Positions 9,353 to 19,230 are shown, numbered from the stretch's first letter. The stretch is DNA of 64,000 bases from JABMOV01 sp964344305 (GCA_964344305.1 CAYFMT010000003.1:62001-126000), one strand, 5' to 3'. Notes: generated by a model from the sequence alone, not told the origin. Numbers and translations: made by a program.

Positions 9353-10251
9353 TATTTCACCTCCACTCGATAGATGGCATTATTCCCATAAGTATCATAC
9401 ATTACAAAGTCATTTCCGTACCAAGTTGGATTCATGGAGATAAATGATACATTTTCCGTCACATTCATCCTGTCGCTACCATCTGAATTCACAACAATGA
9501 TATTTGAGGATGTGATGGAATAGCCATCGTCTTCCGTGATCATGAAGGCAATGCGTCTTCCATCAGGTGACCACTCCGCTGTATTTCCAGTACCAAGATT
9601 GATTGTAATCATGGTTGAAAGATCCAGGATTAGAAGATCGCCTCCATATTCTTCAATAATCAATTTGGATTGATCCGGGGAGACAACAAGGTCCAGTATC
9701 TCTTTTTCATGTGTACTAATGATAGTGTAGATATCCCCGGTTTTATTTAGAATTCTGTTTTTATCAACTGTAAAGTGAACTCCATTGGGTAATGAACTCC
9801 CGGATAATCCATACAGTATTTTGTTGGGATTTCCCTGCAAATACACGTGGTTGTTTCCTTGCCATCTCGGTTTTCCCGGTAGAAATGTTTCATCAGACAC
9901 GAGGAAGGTATAATTCCTGTTTTCCAGACTATAACTCACAAGTGAATTGTATCGGCGATTCAAAAGAAAGTTGGCTGGTTTATACACAATATGCCTGCTG
10001 TCTGAAGACCAGCTGTGACCAAACCCGGAAGCAGGATCACTTGCTATTTCCATAACAGTGTTATTCTCAAGATTAAGAAGGTATAGACCTTTGTAATTCG
10101 ATGTTGTGAATGTCATGATTTTCATGTCAGGAGATACCTGGGGGTTTATCACTCCTGAAGATGATTGATAGATCAATTCATGAGATGGAACCTGGGACCA
10201 GAGCCCGGACAGTAGTCCAAGAAGAAGAACTTGAAGAATATTATGTTTCAT
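9352..10251 (-). CDS. Secreted TolB/WD40-like beta-propeller protein
   Basis: 299 residues with a signal peptide (MKHNILQVLLLGLLSGLWSQ). TolB/PD40-type blades repeat, seen as NPQVSPDMKIMTFTT, GHSWSSDSRHIVYKP, VVSPDQSKLIIEEY and AEWSPDGRRIAFMI; each is the P-x-W/V-S-P-D-G-x-x-I-A-F type strand. There is no sorting domain and no lipobox, so it is probably periplasmic. It is co-transcribed with the amidase (1-base TAATG overlap), hinting at a joint envelope function. Its Shine-Dalgarno GAGG sits in the arm of a small inverted repeat (CCTCA/TGAGG, 10257-10272), so translation might be damped by RNA structure. It is not TolB itself: it is short and lacks the N-terminal TolB domain. Confidence 0.75.
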   Translation of the reverse strand: MKHNILQVLLLGLLSGLWSQVPSHELIYQSSSGVINPQVSPDMKIMTFTTSNYKGLYLLNLENNTVMEIASDPASGFGHSWSSDSRHIVYKPANFLLNRRYNSLVSYSLENRNYTFLVSDETFLPGKPRWQGNNHVYLQGNPNKILYGLSGSSLPNGVHFTVDKNRILNKTGDIYTIISTHEKEILDLVVSPDQSKLIIEEYGGDLLILDLSTMITINLGTGNTAEWSPDGRRIAFMITEDDGYSITSSNIIVVNSDGSDRMNVTENVSFISMNPTWYGNDFVMYDTYGNNAIYRVEVK

Positions 10252-10295
10252 GGAAGCCTCAAATAACTGAGGAGAAGTTAGATGGTTTATTGGAG

Positions 10296-10331
10296 ATAAA
10301 AAAAGAGTCCCGACACATGGTGTCGGGACTC
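10296..10331 (-). terminator. Rho-independent terminator after the duplicated propeller gene
   Basis: A perfect 12-bp stem (10305-10316 with 10320-10331, GAGTCCCGACAC) and a 3-nt loop are followed on the minus strand by seven T. It separates the gene at 10358 from the downstream propeller/amidase operon. Confidence 0.92.
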
Positions 10332-10357
10332 TTCATCATACAGATTGTGAGAGTTGG

Positions 10358-12688
10358 TTATTTAACCAATAACATTCTGTTTGTTACCATTTGCTGTCCA
10401 TCTGTCAATGTGTAGATGTACATACCACTGGCAAGCTGACCTGCATGGAAGTCAACATTGTGTCTTCCGATGGTGAGGTTTTCATTTACCAGGGTGGTAA
10501 CCTGACGTCCAGTAATATCATAAACCGTCAATGTAACATGGCTATCTTTGTACAGTTCGAATTCGATAGTCGTTGTTGGGTTAAACGGATTTGGATAGTT
10601 CTGGGCCAGACTGAATGCACGGAGAATCTGTGGATCTTCCGGAGTTACACTGGCAGGTGCATACATGAATTTCGTGATTCGATTTCCATCAAAATCTGAA
10701 ACGTATGCTGTCATGCCATCTGTGGAGAAGGCAATACCACGAGGAGCTCTGATGGTGTCACCCATGGCAGTGGTTCCAGCTGTGAAATCACCTGTTGGTG
10801 TACCAATGGTACCAACAATCTGATGATTTGCGCCTGGATCCAACTCATACCAACCGGTGAAATCGCCATCGGCTACATCCCAGTATGTTCCTACCCATAC
10901 GGTGCTGTCAAGACCCCAGTCAAGACTCTGTCCCCACATCACTTCATTGTAAAGAATATCCTTCAGCATGAATTCGCCTTCTGGACCATCTTCACTGTAG
11001 TAGTGGAATACACCATTGTTATGGGTTCCACCATAGATACGGGCATGGTACAGGTTCATACCACTATTATCCACGAGTACATTTCGGGAAATGGCTGTGT
11101 TTGTACCATCATTGATCAGATTTACAAGATCTGGTGAATCTGCTGCTGCACCTGTGTAATCACTTGGCAGTCCCAATGATGCATCAAATACCCAAATTGG
11201 GTTTCCGCCTGGTACAACCTGTGTTACAAACATGTAGCCGTCTGCTGACATGGATGCTTCTGTGATAGATCCGGGGAAATCATACAATGCGCCTAAACCT
11301 TCACCGGTCTGGGCATTGATCTGCCATACATCATTGTAAGCAGAATACAGGATGTTCCCGTTGTTATCCAGAGACATTCCACGGCATCCGTTCCACATGG
11401 TGTCCACACGGGAACCAACGGTTACCATCTGGATCGGTGAAAATGATGCTTGGGATCCATCCGGCTCATAACAGTAGATGGGCTTGATCGGAATGGTGTC
11501 ATTCGGCAATCCAAGGGTATCTGTATACCCATAGTAGCCTACCCATACTCGACCGTTGTTATCCACAACAACTGAATGAGGGTTTGGACCTAATGCAAAA
11601 TCACTGTCATAGGACCAATCGGACATGGTGGGTGCATCCTGTAAAGGAGCTCCGGCAAATCCAGTACCGTCATCCATGAATTTTGCAATCCTGTTACCGT
11701 CAAAGTCAGCAACATAAGCCATGGTGCTGTCAAGGGAGAAGGCAATACCACGAGGAGCTCTGATGGTGTCACCCATGGCAGTGGTTCCAGCTGTGAAATC
11801 ACCTGTTGGTGTACCAATGGTACCAACAATCTGATGATTTGCGCCTGGATCCAACTCATACCAACCGGTGAAATCGCCATCGGCTACATCCCAGTATGTT
11901 CCTACCCATACGGTGCTGTCAAGACCCCAGTCAAGACTCTGTCCCCACATCACTTCATTGTAAAGAATATCCTTCAGCATGAATTCGCCTTCTGGACCAT
12001 CTTCACTGTAGTAGTGGAATACACCATTGTTATGGGTTCCACCATAGATACGGGCATGGTACAGGTTCATACCACTATTATCCACGAGTACATTTCGGGA
12101 AATGGCTGTGTTTGTACCATCATTGATCAGATTTACAAGATCTGGTGAATCTGCTGCTGCACCTGTGTAATCACTTGGCAGTCCCAATGATGCATCAAAT
12201 ACCCAAATTGGGTTTCCGCCTGGTACAACCTGTGTTACAAACATGTAGCCGTCTGCTGACATGGATGCTTCTGTGATAGATCCGGGGAAATCATACAATG
12301 CGCCTAAACCTTCACCGGTCTGGGCATTGATCTGCCATACATCATTGTAAGCAGAATACAGGATGTTCCCGTTGTTATCCAGAGACATTCCACGGCATCC
12401 GTTCCACATGGTGTCCACACGGGAACCAACGGTTACCATCTGGATCGGTGAAAATGATGCTTGGGATCCATCCGGCTCATAACAGTAGATGGGCTTGATC
12501 GGAATGGTGTCATTCGGCAATCCAAGGGTATCTGTATACCCATAGTAGCCTACCCATACTCGACCGTTGTTATCCACAACAACTGAATGAGGGTTTGGAC
12601 CTAATGCAAAATCACTGTCATACATCCACTCGCCGTAGAGAGCTGTGGCTGCCATGACAATCATTGCAACTATTAACAATCTCTTCAT
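10358..12688 (-). CDS. Secreted NHL-type propeller protein with exact internal duplication and sorting domain
   Basis: 776 residues. A signal peptide (MKRLLIVAMIVMAATALYG) is followed by two propeller-like units at about residues 23-318 and 360-655. They are identical in protein and appear identical in DNA. Each contains NHL/strictosidine-like blades (NPHSVVVDNNGRVWVGYYG, GCRGMSLDNNGNILYSAY, RAPRGIAFS). The last blade and linker differ between copies. A Por-type sorting domain ends the protein (LAQNYPNPFNPTTTIEF, ending NRMLLVK). The ribosome site GGAGGAC lies just before the ATG, and the upstream region carries two inverted repeats. The substrate is unknown; such proteins are often surface binding scaffolds. 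The duplication is either very recent or an assembly error. Confidence 0.82.
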   Translation of the reverse strand: MKRLLIVAMIVMAATALYGEWMYDSDFALGPNPHSVVVDNNGRVWVGYYGYTDTLGLPNDTIPIKPIYCYEPDGSQASFSPIQMVTVGSRVDTMWNGCRGMSLDNNGNILYSAYNDVWQINAQTGEGLGALYDFPGSITEASMSADGYMFVTQVVPGGNPIWVFDASLGLPSDYTGAAADSPDLVNLINDGTNTAISRNVLVDNSGMNLYHARIYGGTHNNGVFHYYSEDGPEGEFMLKDILYNEVMWGQSLDWGLDSTVWVGTYWDVADGDFTGWYELDPGANHQIVGTIGTPTGDFTAGTTAMGDTIRAPRGIAFSLDSTMAYVADFDGNRIAKFMDDGTGFAGAPLQDAPTMSDWSYDSDFALGPNPHSVVVDNNGRVWVGYYGYTDTLGLPNDTIPIKPIYCYEPDGSQASFSPIQMVTVGSRVDTMWNGCRGMSLDNNGNILYSAYNDVWQINAQTGEGLGALYDFPGSITEASMSADGYMFVTQVVPGGNPIWVFDASLGLPSDYTGAAADSPDLVNLINDGTNTAISRNVLVDNSGMNLYHARIYGGTHNNGVFHYYSEDGPEGEFMLKDILYNEVMWGQSLDWGLDSTVWVGTYWDVADGDFTGWYELDPGANHQIVGTIGTPTGDFTAGTTAMGDTIRAPRGIAFSTDGMTAYVSDFDGNRITKFMYAPASVTPEDPQILRAFSLAQNYPNPFNPTTTIEFELYKDSHVTLTVYDITGRQVTTLVNENLTIGRHNVDFHAGQLASGMYIYTLTDGQQMVTNRMLLVK
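10724..11611. repeat. Direct repeat, copy 2 (888 bp, period 1,011 bp)
   Basis: By eye this block matches 11735-12622 with no mismatch. The match stops at 10723/11734 (t versus g) and at 11612/12623 (g versus c). It encodes the second propeller unit of the gene at 10358-12688. Confidence 0.9.
11735..12622. repeat. Direct repeat, copy 1 (888 bp, period 1,011 bp)
   Basis: Partner of 10724-11611; it encodes the first propeller unit. The 123 bases between the copies encode the diverged last blade (GNRIAKFMDDGTG) and a linker. Confidence 0.9.
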
Positions 12689-12712
12689 TTGTCCTCCATT
12701 TAAGGGGTTGTT

Positions 12713-12765
12713 ATTTCCTAGGAAATTATGTCTTGAATAATAGGAGTTTCGATTTAATTATTCAA
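12713..12765. promoter_or_regulatory. Two inverted repeats upstream of the duplicated propeller gene
   Basis: A perfect 14-bp palindrome, ATTTCCTAGGAAAT (12713-12726), lies about 25 bases before the start codon at 12688. A second dyad, TTGAATAAT/ATTATTCAA (12733-12741 and 12757-12765, 15-base loop), lies just past the stop of the gene at 12780. The first is operator-like. The second could be a weak terminator for the operon, although no T-run follows. No regulator can be named. Confidence 0.35.
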
Positions 12766-12779
12766 TGCATAATTCTGTC

Positions 12780-14894
12780 TTATCGTATTACGATAAACTT
12801 TCTAAAGGCTGAATCTCCTTTTGCAAATATTATTTCGTTGGTCTCCTCATCTACAATGTCCTCCATCACTTCAAAATAGGCAATGTAAACCCCGGATACG
12901 ACTACCTGTCGATACATGGTGGTTGAGTTCCATGCCTGGTCCCCGCTACCATCTGTATGTTCAATTTCGTCGATGAGATCACCACGTTCCGTAAAAATCT
13001 TAATGATGCATTTCCCCGGGATATCGTAAAACATGATTTTATCCGATTCACCAAGAAACTGCATTTTATTGTTCGATATGTGGTAAGGATTTGGTACAAC
13101 GCGAATTTGATCCAGGGATGTTCCCTGCTGTCTTTTTAAAAAGGCCGGTTTATTTGTCTTGGTGTAGAATCGAGAACTGTGCAAGGGTCCTGAAGGATTT
13201 GTTTCACCGGTAGTATTTCCACTTCCATCAGTCACGGAGACAATGTAATAATAGTATGAAAAACCGCGAATAGCTGACTCATCTGCGAATTCGTAAATAC
13301 CTGCTGGACCAGAATACAGGAGTTCATGAACCGTATCGGGTTTGGCCACAGCACGGTAAATCTCATAGCCTTCAAAATTCGGATCAGATTCGGAAGGGCT
13401 TGCAATCCAGGACAGGAAAATCTTATCACCACCAGACTCTACATTAAATACCGGAGGAGGCATGGGCGGTTGTGGAATATTGAACCCGGAATCATAATTC
13501 CGTTTTGCGCGACTGAATGTGAGAAGGATTGAATCTTTTCCTGTATAAACCCATGAATTCTTGAATTCATCTGCATTGGATGTGGTACCACCACCCGGAA
13601 GTGTATATGAACCGGAAGCATTGTTGTAGGTTTCCCCAACCCATTCGCACATTTGCCTGGAGAGCCCGTTAATACCTTCTGCCTCCACAATGGTGATACT
13701 CTCTCCGTGGGCCAAATCAAATGGACCATACGTCATCATCACATTGGTCCCTCCTTCATCATTGTGTACCGTTGATGGATCAATACCAGGATATGAATCA
13801 TAGGCACCATGGATTTCATCCATTCGTGTGCTTCCACCCTTGTCGCTTCCTCCATACGGATTTCCACTTAACATGGAATATAACCGAGTCATGTTCAGAG
13901 CATCTGTTGGTTGAATGTTTCCCACGGATGGGTATGTGTCACCTGCATGCCATCCAAGGAATACAGGTTGCATGGCATCATCGCTGGTGTCAATGGGACT
14001 TGAATCCACATGAATAGTTACAGACCCGATATGATGAGGCGATGTCAATCGACCGGAACCAGACAGGATTGGCGCCCCAACATTATCAAAGGCATTGGAC
14101 GGATTTTGTCCCAACCAGCTGAACCCGCATCGGAGCCACTCAAGTATCCCGGATGACTCAGTGATTACATCATTCTGGTGGAGTGAATAATCTTCTCCAC
14201 GTCTGGTGACCCACATGTGCTTTCCCCAGGATGCTGGACCACCGGCATACCATGAGGCTTCCCGGCTGCCACTATAGCGGGTTCCCCATCCTATTCGTAC
14301 GCCTTTTAATGAATCATTCAACTCAATATCCTTATCCCAATCCGTGTTTCCAGTATTGGTAAAGGTAAAGACCTTGATGAAGTAATTGTCGTGGTACTGT
14401 TGTGAAAATGCATATACCGTACGATTCATGGTCAATCCCATGGATGTATTGACAATATTCACTACTTTTCTATCTGAAGGAATACTGGGATCCACCTCAT
14501 CAATATCACCGAAATACACACTGGAAATATTGGAACCATCAACATAGACAGATGGTGGCTCAAATTTCGCGATCTGTTTTAACTCCATTGGGAACATACT
14601 GAGTCCAACATAACTCAGGGCATAATACAACCCGTAATTCTCCCAGGAATTACCTTTATCATCGGTGAAATCTTCACAAGCAATCCAGGATCGCTTAATA
14701 ACGGCATTATCCTGAAACGAATAATCTGCCGGCCAGCGCATACCTTCATAGTACGTGTTGTTCCAGGCACGTTCAGATCCCCAGGCAGAAATATGGCTCT
14801 GGAGTGAGCCTACACGGATATACCGCTTGTCTGTTTCATTGACCTGGGCAAATGATATCCCTGTAATAATAGTTAATAGTAAAATCTTCTTCAT
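12780..14894 (-). CDS. Secreted protein, paralogue of 20812-22884, with FN3 domain and variant C-terminal domain
   Basis: 704 residues with a signal peptide (MKKILLLTIITGISFAQ). I do not recognise the large N-terminal part (about 20-480). It is clearly homologous to the protein at 20812-22884: both share PPSVYVDGSNIS/PQVYVDGLPAS-like, SQQYHDNYFI/SQPYHDNYYI and NTSMGLTMNR/NTSTGITMTR blocks. An FN3-like domain follows (about 490-590, YYYYIVSVTDGSGN). A C-terminal domain starts at VVPNPYHI and ends FRKFIVIR; it resembles a Por sorting domain but has VPNPY rather than YPNPFNP. Its ATG overlaps the stop of the TonB receptor gene as TAATG, so the two are translationally coupled. It may act as the surface partner of that receptor, by analogy with SusC/SusD pairs, but it shows no SusD helices and no lipobox. 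Confidence 0.75.
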   Translation of the reverse strand: MKKILLLTIITGISFAQVNETDKRYIRVGSLQSHISAWGSERAWNNTYYEGMRWPADYSFQDNAVIKRSWIACEDFTDDKGNSWENYGLYYALSYVGLSMFPMELKQIAKFEPPSVYVDGSNISSVYFGDIDEVDPSIPSDRKVVNIVNTSMGLTMNRTVYAFSQQYHDNYFIKVFTFTNTGNTDWDKDIELNDSLKGVRIGWGTRYSGSREASWYAGGPASWGKHMWVTRRGEDYSLHQNDVITESSGILEWLRCGFSWLGQNPSNAFDNVGAPILSGSGRLTSPHHIGSVTIHVDSSPIDTSDDAMQPVFLGWHAGDTYPSVGNIQPTDALNMTRLYSMLSGNPYGGSDKGGSTRMDEIHGAYDSYPGIDPSTVHNDEGGTNVMMTYGPFDLAHGESITIVEAEGINGLSRQMCEWVGETYNNASGSYTLPGGGTTSNADEFKNSWVYTGKDSILLTFSRAKRNYDSGFNIPQPPMPPPVFNVESGGDKIFLSWIASPSESDPNFEGYEIYRAVAKPDTVHELLYSGPAGIYEFADESAIRGFSYYYYIVSVTDGSGNTTGETNPSGPLHSSRFYTKTNKPAFLKRQQGTSLDQIRVVPNPYHISNNKMQFLGESDKIMFYDIPGKCIIKIFTERGDLIDEIEHTDGSGDQAWNSTTMYRQVVVSGVYIAYFEVMEDIVDEETNEIIFAKGDSAFRKFIVIR

Positions 14895-17800
14895 TAGAAC
14901 TCTACCGTAAAACCAAACACGATATTTCTAGGGTTCAGAAATGTCACTGATCTCAGATTTGGCATATCTATATACGCATTTGTGTCGAGTATTTCCTGCT
15001 CTTCATCTGTTAAGTTATCGGGATCCACCGGGTCAAAGGCTCTGTAGGGAATATCATCCTCACGATATTTGCCCACTCGATCCGATCCCTTTTGAGATCC
15101 CTCCTCCCAATCAAAGCGAAGCGATTCCATATAAGCCAGGTAATCATAATTATCTGAGAAGCCAGCAGAATTGAGGTATTTATTATTGGTAACATTGGAT
15201 ATGTCCACGTATACCCTGAATCTGGATTTTTGAATCTCAAATGTCCGTGCAAGACGGAAGTCCAGATACCACTCATCTTTCCATTGAACATCATCCACAA
15301 TGCCGGGTCTCTGATAAGGATTGTATGTATCATAACGCCCTGTCTCGTAATAGAAAATGTTGCTGAATACCCAGTTCTCTGCCGGCCTGATACCAAATAT
15401 TCTTGGACCAAATGAGTTCGGTGTCGTAAAGTTCATTACTGCATTTACATGGGGCTGGTAATCATGCCGAATGAGCTTTCGATTAACAATATCCGATTCA
15501 CGCTGAAGATTGGGGTCTTCGTAATAATTTGTAAAACCAAAATACCCTGACGTCTTTGATATATAGGTGAAATTGACGAAACCAGACAGAAAATCACCAT
15601 GGACTTTTTCCAGGGTGAATTCAAAACCTCTGATATCCTCATAATTGTTGTTCGCTGCCTGGTTGTACTTCACAGAATTATTCAGATTCTGGTAGGTTAT
15701 CCAGCCAATCTGGCCTGAAACATCTTTATAATATGCCACAAGGTTTATCAAATAGTCGTCATAAAATACCTGGGAATATCCAAGCTCGTATGAAATGGTT
15801 TTCTCATACCTCAGGTTTGGGTTCCCAAGATTGGTAACGATACCATTTGATTCACGCTGGATGCCAAATCTGTACTGAGTACCCGGTTCGGAATAAAAAT
15901 GTCCATAATTAAAGAACAATTTGGATACATCTGTCACTGGGAATGAGACACCAAGCCTTGGATGGAGTGAAAACTGTAGCTCTGATTCTTCCGTCTGGAC
16001 TGAGTCTTCGATATCGTGACCCAATCCCTGACTCAGGTTTTTGTCATAAGGGTCCAGTGTATAAACAACAGTATTGGAATTGGATACCTCTCCACGCAAC
16101 CCAATATTTGCAACAAATCCTTCGTACTCCATCTTATCCTGTGCATAAAGGGATAGTCGAAATGGCTGTACATTATACACCAGCGCACGATTCCAGGTGG
16201 ACATTCCAGGATTGCTGGCAAATGAATACACATCCAGGTTATTCTGGACGTACTCGAACCCGGTCTTGACCTGGTTTCGATTGTTCAGCTGATCGGCATA
16301 ATCTGCTTTGATGATGAAACGTGAGTCCCTGGATTTATCCCTGCCAATATTCATCCATCCACCGATATTCATTCCATCAATGCCGGTCACGCCATATCCC
16401 CAGTAACCGAATGGAGCCTCATCTACAAAATATCCATTGAATAATTCATGGGATTTTGCTGTATCCCGCAACGCGGTCTGGTACGTTTTGTAATAGGTTT
16501 TGCTCACCTGTGTCAGAATTTCGAAATACCGAGTTGAGCTGAGCATATGGGTGTATTTCATTCCATAGCCGGACATGAATATGGTGGTAGGTGAATAGTA
16601 TCCGGGCATATAAATGATGCTGTTCCCACTGGAACTGTTAAGCAGGTTGGCTACAGACTGATCTGACTGCAACACATATCCTGTTGGAGTTGTGGTCCAG
16701 TTGTAGGGTGAAACCGAATGGGTTTCACCATAATTCCCAAGGATCATTAAATCAGCATTCTCGCTAATGTCCATATTCAACTTTAACCGTGTAGTCCAGC
16801 TGTTGTATCTGTCTTTGGAGAGAGGAAAAATATACATGGATTTTTCTGAATAATGAGTCAGATAAAACCTTGGGTTAAGTGCTTCAGGTCCGGGGATCGG
16901 TCCACCTATGGCAATATCATAGGTTCGGTCAGGTTCAGTGATATCCCCTTTCCGTCGATGTTCCCAGATGAATAACCGTTGTGCCTGCTCGGGAGAAAGG
17001 TCATTGTCCGGGTCAGCATCACCGAGTGTAGTTTCTGACACCACATTCCACCCTTCAAATTGTGGGTATTGGGCTTCAGTGTAATCATCCCAGACACCAT
17101 TTTCCGTACCCGTCCAGCAAACGGCTGTATCCAGATATGGTCTCAAGAAATAGGAATCAGGATCAAAGACGGAGGGGCCAAAATGTTTGGGTCCTGCAGG
17201 TCTGTACTGTACAGCCATGGACCCGTGAAATCGATCCGGTCTACCTTCCTTGTTAACAATATTGATGATTCCAGAACGAATATTTCCATATTCTGCATTG
17301 AACCCACTGGATATAACCTGGATCTCTGATACACCCAGCAGCGATGTTGTGGTTACAGGAGAAAAACTTCTGGAGGTGTTTTGGAGAAACCCATCCACAT
17401 ATACACCTGTCTGGGTAGAAGAACTGCCACGGATGGATAACCCATTCACACCGGCCTGCAAACCAATCACCTGATTGATATGATTTACAGGGATTTTTTC
17501 AATGACATCATCGGAAATATTGATTTTGCTTGAGGATACATCCGTTTCCACATAAGATCGTTCAGCGGTGACTGTCACTTCTGCCAGACCAAGGGTCTCA
17601 AGCTGAAGCTGTCGATTGATGGTGGTTGTTTGATCGATATAGACAGGAACATCCTGGACAATAACATTTGTATACCCAATCATCTGGATATTCAGTGTGT
17701 ATTCGCCCGGCGGGATATTCAATATGACAAAATGTCCGTTTGCATCCGTAACAGACCCGAGCTGGGTCTCGGAAAGGTAGATATTTACTCCTGGTAGTGG

Positions 17801-17908
17801 CTCTCCATTCTTATCGTCAGTGATGGTTCCGCCAATTTTACCCGTAATTCCAGCAAAGGTGACGGTCACCATCAAAACCAAAATAGTGCTTATTTTGGTT
17901 TTCACCAT
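14894..17908 (-). CDS. TonB-dependent outer-membrane receptor
   Basis: 1,004 residues from the ATG at 17908 (MVKTKISTILVLMVTVTFAG), chosen because it begins a clean signal peptide and follows the upstream stop by 10 bases; an in-frame start at 17965 would overlap that gene. A carboxypeptidase-regulatory-like domain (about 22-110; GTITDDKNGEPLPGVN, TDANGHFVILNIPPGEYTL) is followed by a plug domain (VNHINQVIGLQAGVNGLSIR, EIQVISSGFNAEYGNIRSG). A barrel of roughly 750 residues ends in a terminal Phe (NIVFGFTVEF). It is the energised importer for a large substrate. It sits sixth in a seven-gene operon, with its secreted partner translated immediately after. The architecture resembles SusC, but no SusD gene is present. 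Confidence 0.88.
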   Translation of the reverse strand: MVKTKISTILVLMVTVTFAGITGKIGGTITDDKNGEPLPGVNIYLSETQLGSVTDANGHFVILNIPPGEYTLNIQMIGYTNVIVQDVPVYIDQTTTINRQLQLETLGLAEVTVTAERSYVETDVSSSKINISDDVIEKIPVNHINQVIGLQAGVNGLSIRGSSSTQTGVYVDGFLQNTSRSFSPVTTTSLLGVSEIQVISSGFNAEYGNIRSGIINIVNKEGRPDRFHGSMAVQYRPAGPKHFGPSVFDPDSYFLRPYLDTAVCWTGTENGVWDDYTEAQYPQFEGWNVVSETTLGDADPDNDLSPEQAQRLFIWEHRRKGDITEPDRTYDIAIGGPIPGPEALNPRFYLTHYSEKSMYIFPLSKDRYNSWTTRLKLNMDISENADLMILGNYGETHSVSPYNWTTTPTGYVLQSDQSVANLLNSSSGNSIIYMPGYYSPTTIFMSGYGMKYTHMLSSTRYFEILTQVSKTYYKTYQTALRDTAKSHELFNGYFVDEAPFGYWGYGVTGIDGMNIGGWMNIGRDKSRDSRFIIKADYADQLNNRNQVKTGFEYVQNNLDVYSFASNPGMSTWNRALVYNVQPFRLSLYAQDKMEYEGFVANIGLRGEVSNSNTVVYTLDPYDKNLSQGLGHDIEDSVQTEESELQFSLHPRLGVSFPVTDVSKLFFNYGHFYSEPGTQYRFGIQRESNGIVTNLGNPNLRYEKTISYELGYSQVFYDDYLINLVAYYKDVSGQIGWITYQNLNNSVKYNQAANNNYEDIRGFEFTLEKVHGDFLSGFVNFTYISKTSGYFGFTNYYEDPNLQRESDIVNRKLIRHDYQPHVNAVMNFTTPNSFGPRIFGIRPAENWVFSNIFYYETGRYDTYNPYQRPGIVDDVQWKDEWYLDFRLARTFEIQKSRFRVYVDISNVTNNKYLNSAGFSDNYDYLAYMESLRFDWEEGSQKGSDRVGKYREDDIPYRAFDPVDPDNLTDEEQEILDTNAYIDMPNLRSVTFLNPRNIVFGFTVEF

Positions 17909-17918
17909 AATGGCGACT

Positions 17919-19220
17919 CTAGAGTGAACGCCCGTGGTAAGGAGCACCCAAACGATCCATATCAACTCGATAAGGACCTTTTACTTCCGTCGGACTATAA
18001 TCCCAGGTCACACCATCGGGTGGTACGGCAGAATTCTGGTTGTTTATGTACAGATATTTATCATTACCCCATGACATCTTTGATCCTGGAGCTTTGAACA
18101 CTTCCTGGTAAAACGGTTCAGGTGTCGTGTATGGTGCCTGAACTAAATACAGGCCAGGTCCGAGACATTCATAGCAGGATGGATCCATATAGTCAACACC
18201 AACAAACATATTTCCGCTTGCGTCAAAGGATAGATCCAACGGTTTGGTGGCATTGGCACCCAGGGCATCATCCCAGTCAATAACCAGTTCAGCAGGTGCC
18301 ACAGAATCTGCTGAAATTATTTCGCATCTCCAGATACCATTTTGCACTGCCAGGGAATCATCTCCGGAGTAATCGCCTATCATGTAAACATAATCCTCAA
18401 ACACACGAACAGAGTTAATCAGAATACCGTCCGGGAGAGTATCGGCAGGCACAAAATCAGTTTCACCGCTGTTAATGTCAATTTGATATAATACATTTCG
18501 TTGGCCTCCTGCGTACAGAATGCCTGTAGAAGCAAAATCAAGGGCGTAGGCTTTTGTTCTATTTGGTAGATCAGCCCAGGCATCTTCTCTCCCACCTTCT
18601 TCAATTGTGTACACACTCTTATGATTCATGGCCATGTAGTATGTATCTGAAGGTCCCAATCGGATGGCAAATGCCTGGAGCCTTGGTGAGTAGTCACCGA
18701 ATTCAAGCGAATCCACTTCACCATTGGAGAACACTCTGTATAGTATCTTATTGGATCGATCGGAAATGACCATATTCTCATCATTATCGATTTCCAATCC
18801 CCAGAGGTTTGTACCCAAAGGATCAAACGTACCCCACTTAATTACAGGCGGGTACAATCCATAATTGTTCCATTCTCCAAATTCATAGGCACCTATAACG
18901 GCTACCTGGATTTTCACACTATCTGCCACAATATTGGGAGCCTTCACTACAAGCTCAGTCGCTGATGCTGACTGGACAATCCCTGTCGTCCCATTAAAGT
19001 AAACCAGGTTCTGATCCACTCTGGTGGAAAAATTCTGTCCCGTTATGGTAACGATTCCAATACCGGAAAAAGCAGAATCAGCAGGGGACACATTAGAAAT
19101 AGTGGGGTCAGGAAGGACTTCCGGATTTTCTGAATAAATATTGTCTGGATAATCAGGTTCCTCACAAGAGAAGAAGCATCCTGCCAATATGATAAGTGTG
19201 ATGATAGGGATACGATTCAT
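17919..19220 (-). CDS. Lipoprotein with IPT/TIG domain and propeller-like repeats
   Basis: 433 residues from the ATG at 19220, preferred over 19307 because GAGGT lies upstream at a normal distance and a lipoprotein signal follows directly (MNRIPIITLIILAGC, lipobox LAGC, Cys15). Residues about 38-120 form an IPT/TIG immunoglobulin-like domain (PTISNVSPADSAFSGIGIV, ITGQNFSTRVDQNLVYFN). The rest has NHL/SMP-30-like propeller strands (LGTNLWGLEIDNDENMVISD, AYALDFASTGILYAGG, PLDLSFDASGNMFVGV). TIG-NHL lipoproteins often accompany SusC/D-like loci, where they bind glycan at the surface. Here it lies between a PorV-like barrel and a TonB receptor, so a surface-exposed binding role is a reasonable inference. 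Confidence 0.8.
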   Translation of the reverse strand: MNRIPIITLIILAGCFFSCEEPDYPDNIYSENPEVLPDPTISNVSPADSAFSGIGIVTITGQNFSTRVDQNLVYFNGTTGIVQSASATELVVKAPNIVADSVKIQVAVIGAYEFGEWNNYGLYPPVIKWGTFDPLGTNLWGLEIDNDENMVISDRSNKILYRVFSNGEVDSLEFGDYSPRLQAFAIRLGPSDTYYMAMNHKSVYTIEEGGREDAWADLPNRTKAYALDFASTGILYAGGQRNVLYQIDINSGETDFVPADTLPDGILINSVRVFEDYVYMIGDYSGDDSLAVQNGIWRCEIISADSVAPAELVIDWDDALGANATKPLDLSFDASGNMFVGVDYMDPSCYECLGPGLYLVQAPYTTPEPFYQEVFKAPGSKMSWGNDKYLYINNQNSAVPPDGVTWDYSPTEVKGPYRVDMDRLGAPYHGRSL

Positions 19221-19230
19221 AAGATGACCT

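Noticed and set aside
10823..12148. Two identical 104-codon plus-strand ORFs (10823-11137 and 11834-12148)
   Set aside because: They are antisense shadows of the duplicated propeller units; their identity only reflects the 888-bp repeat.
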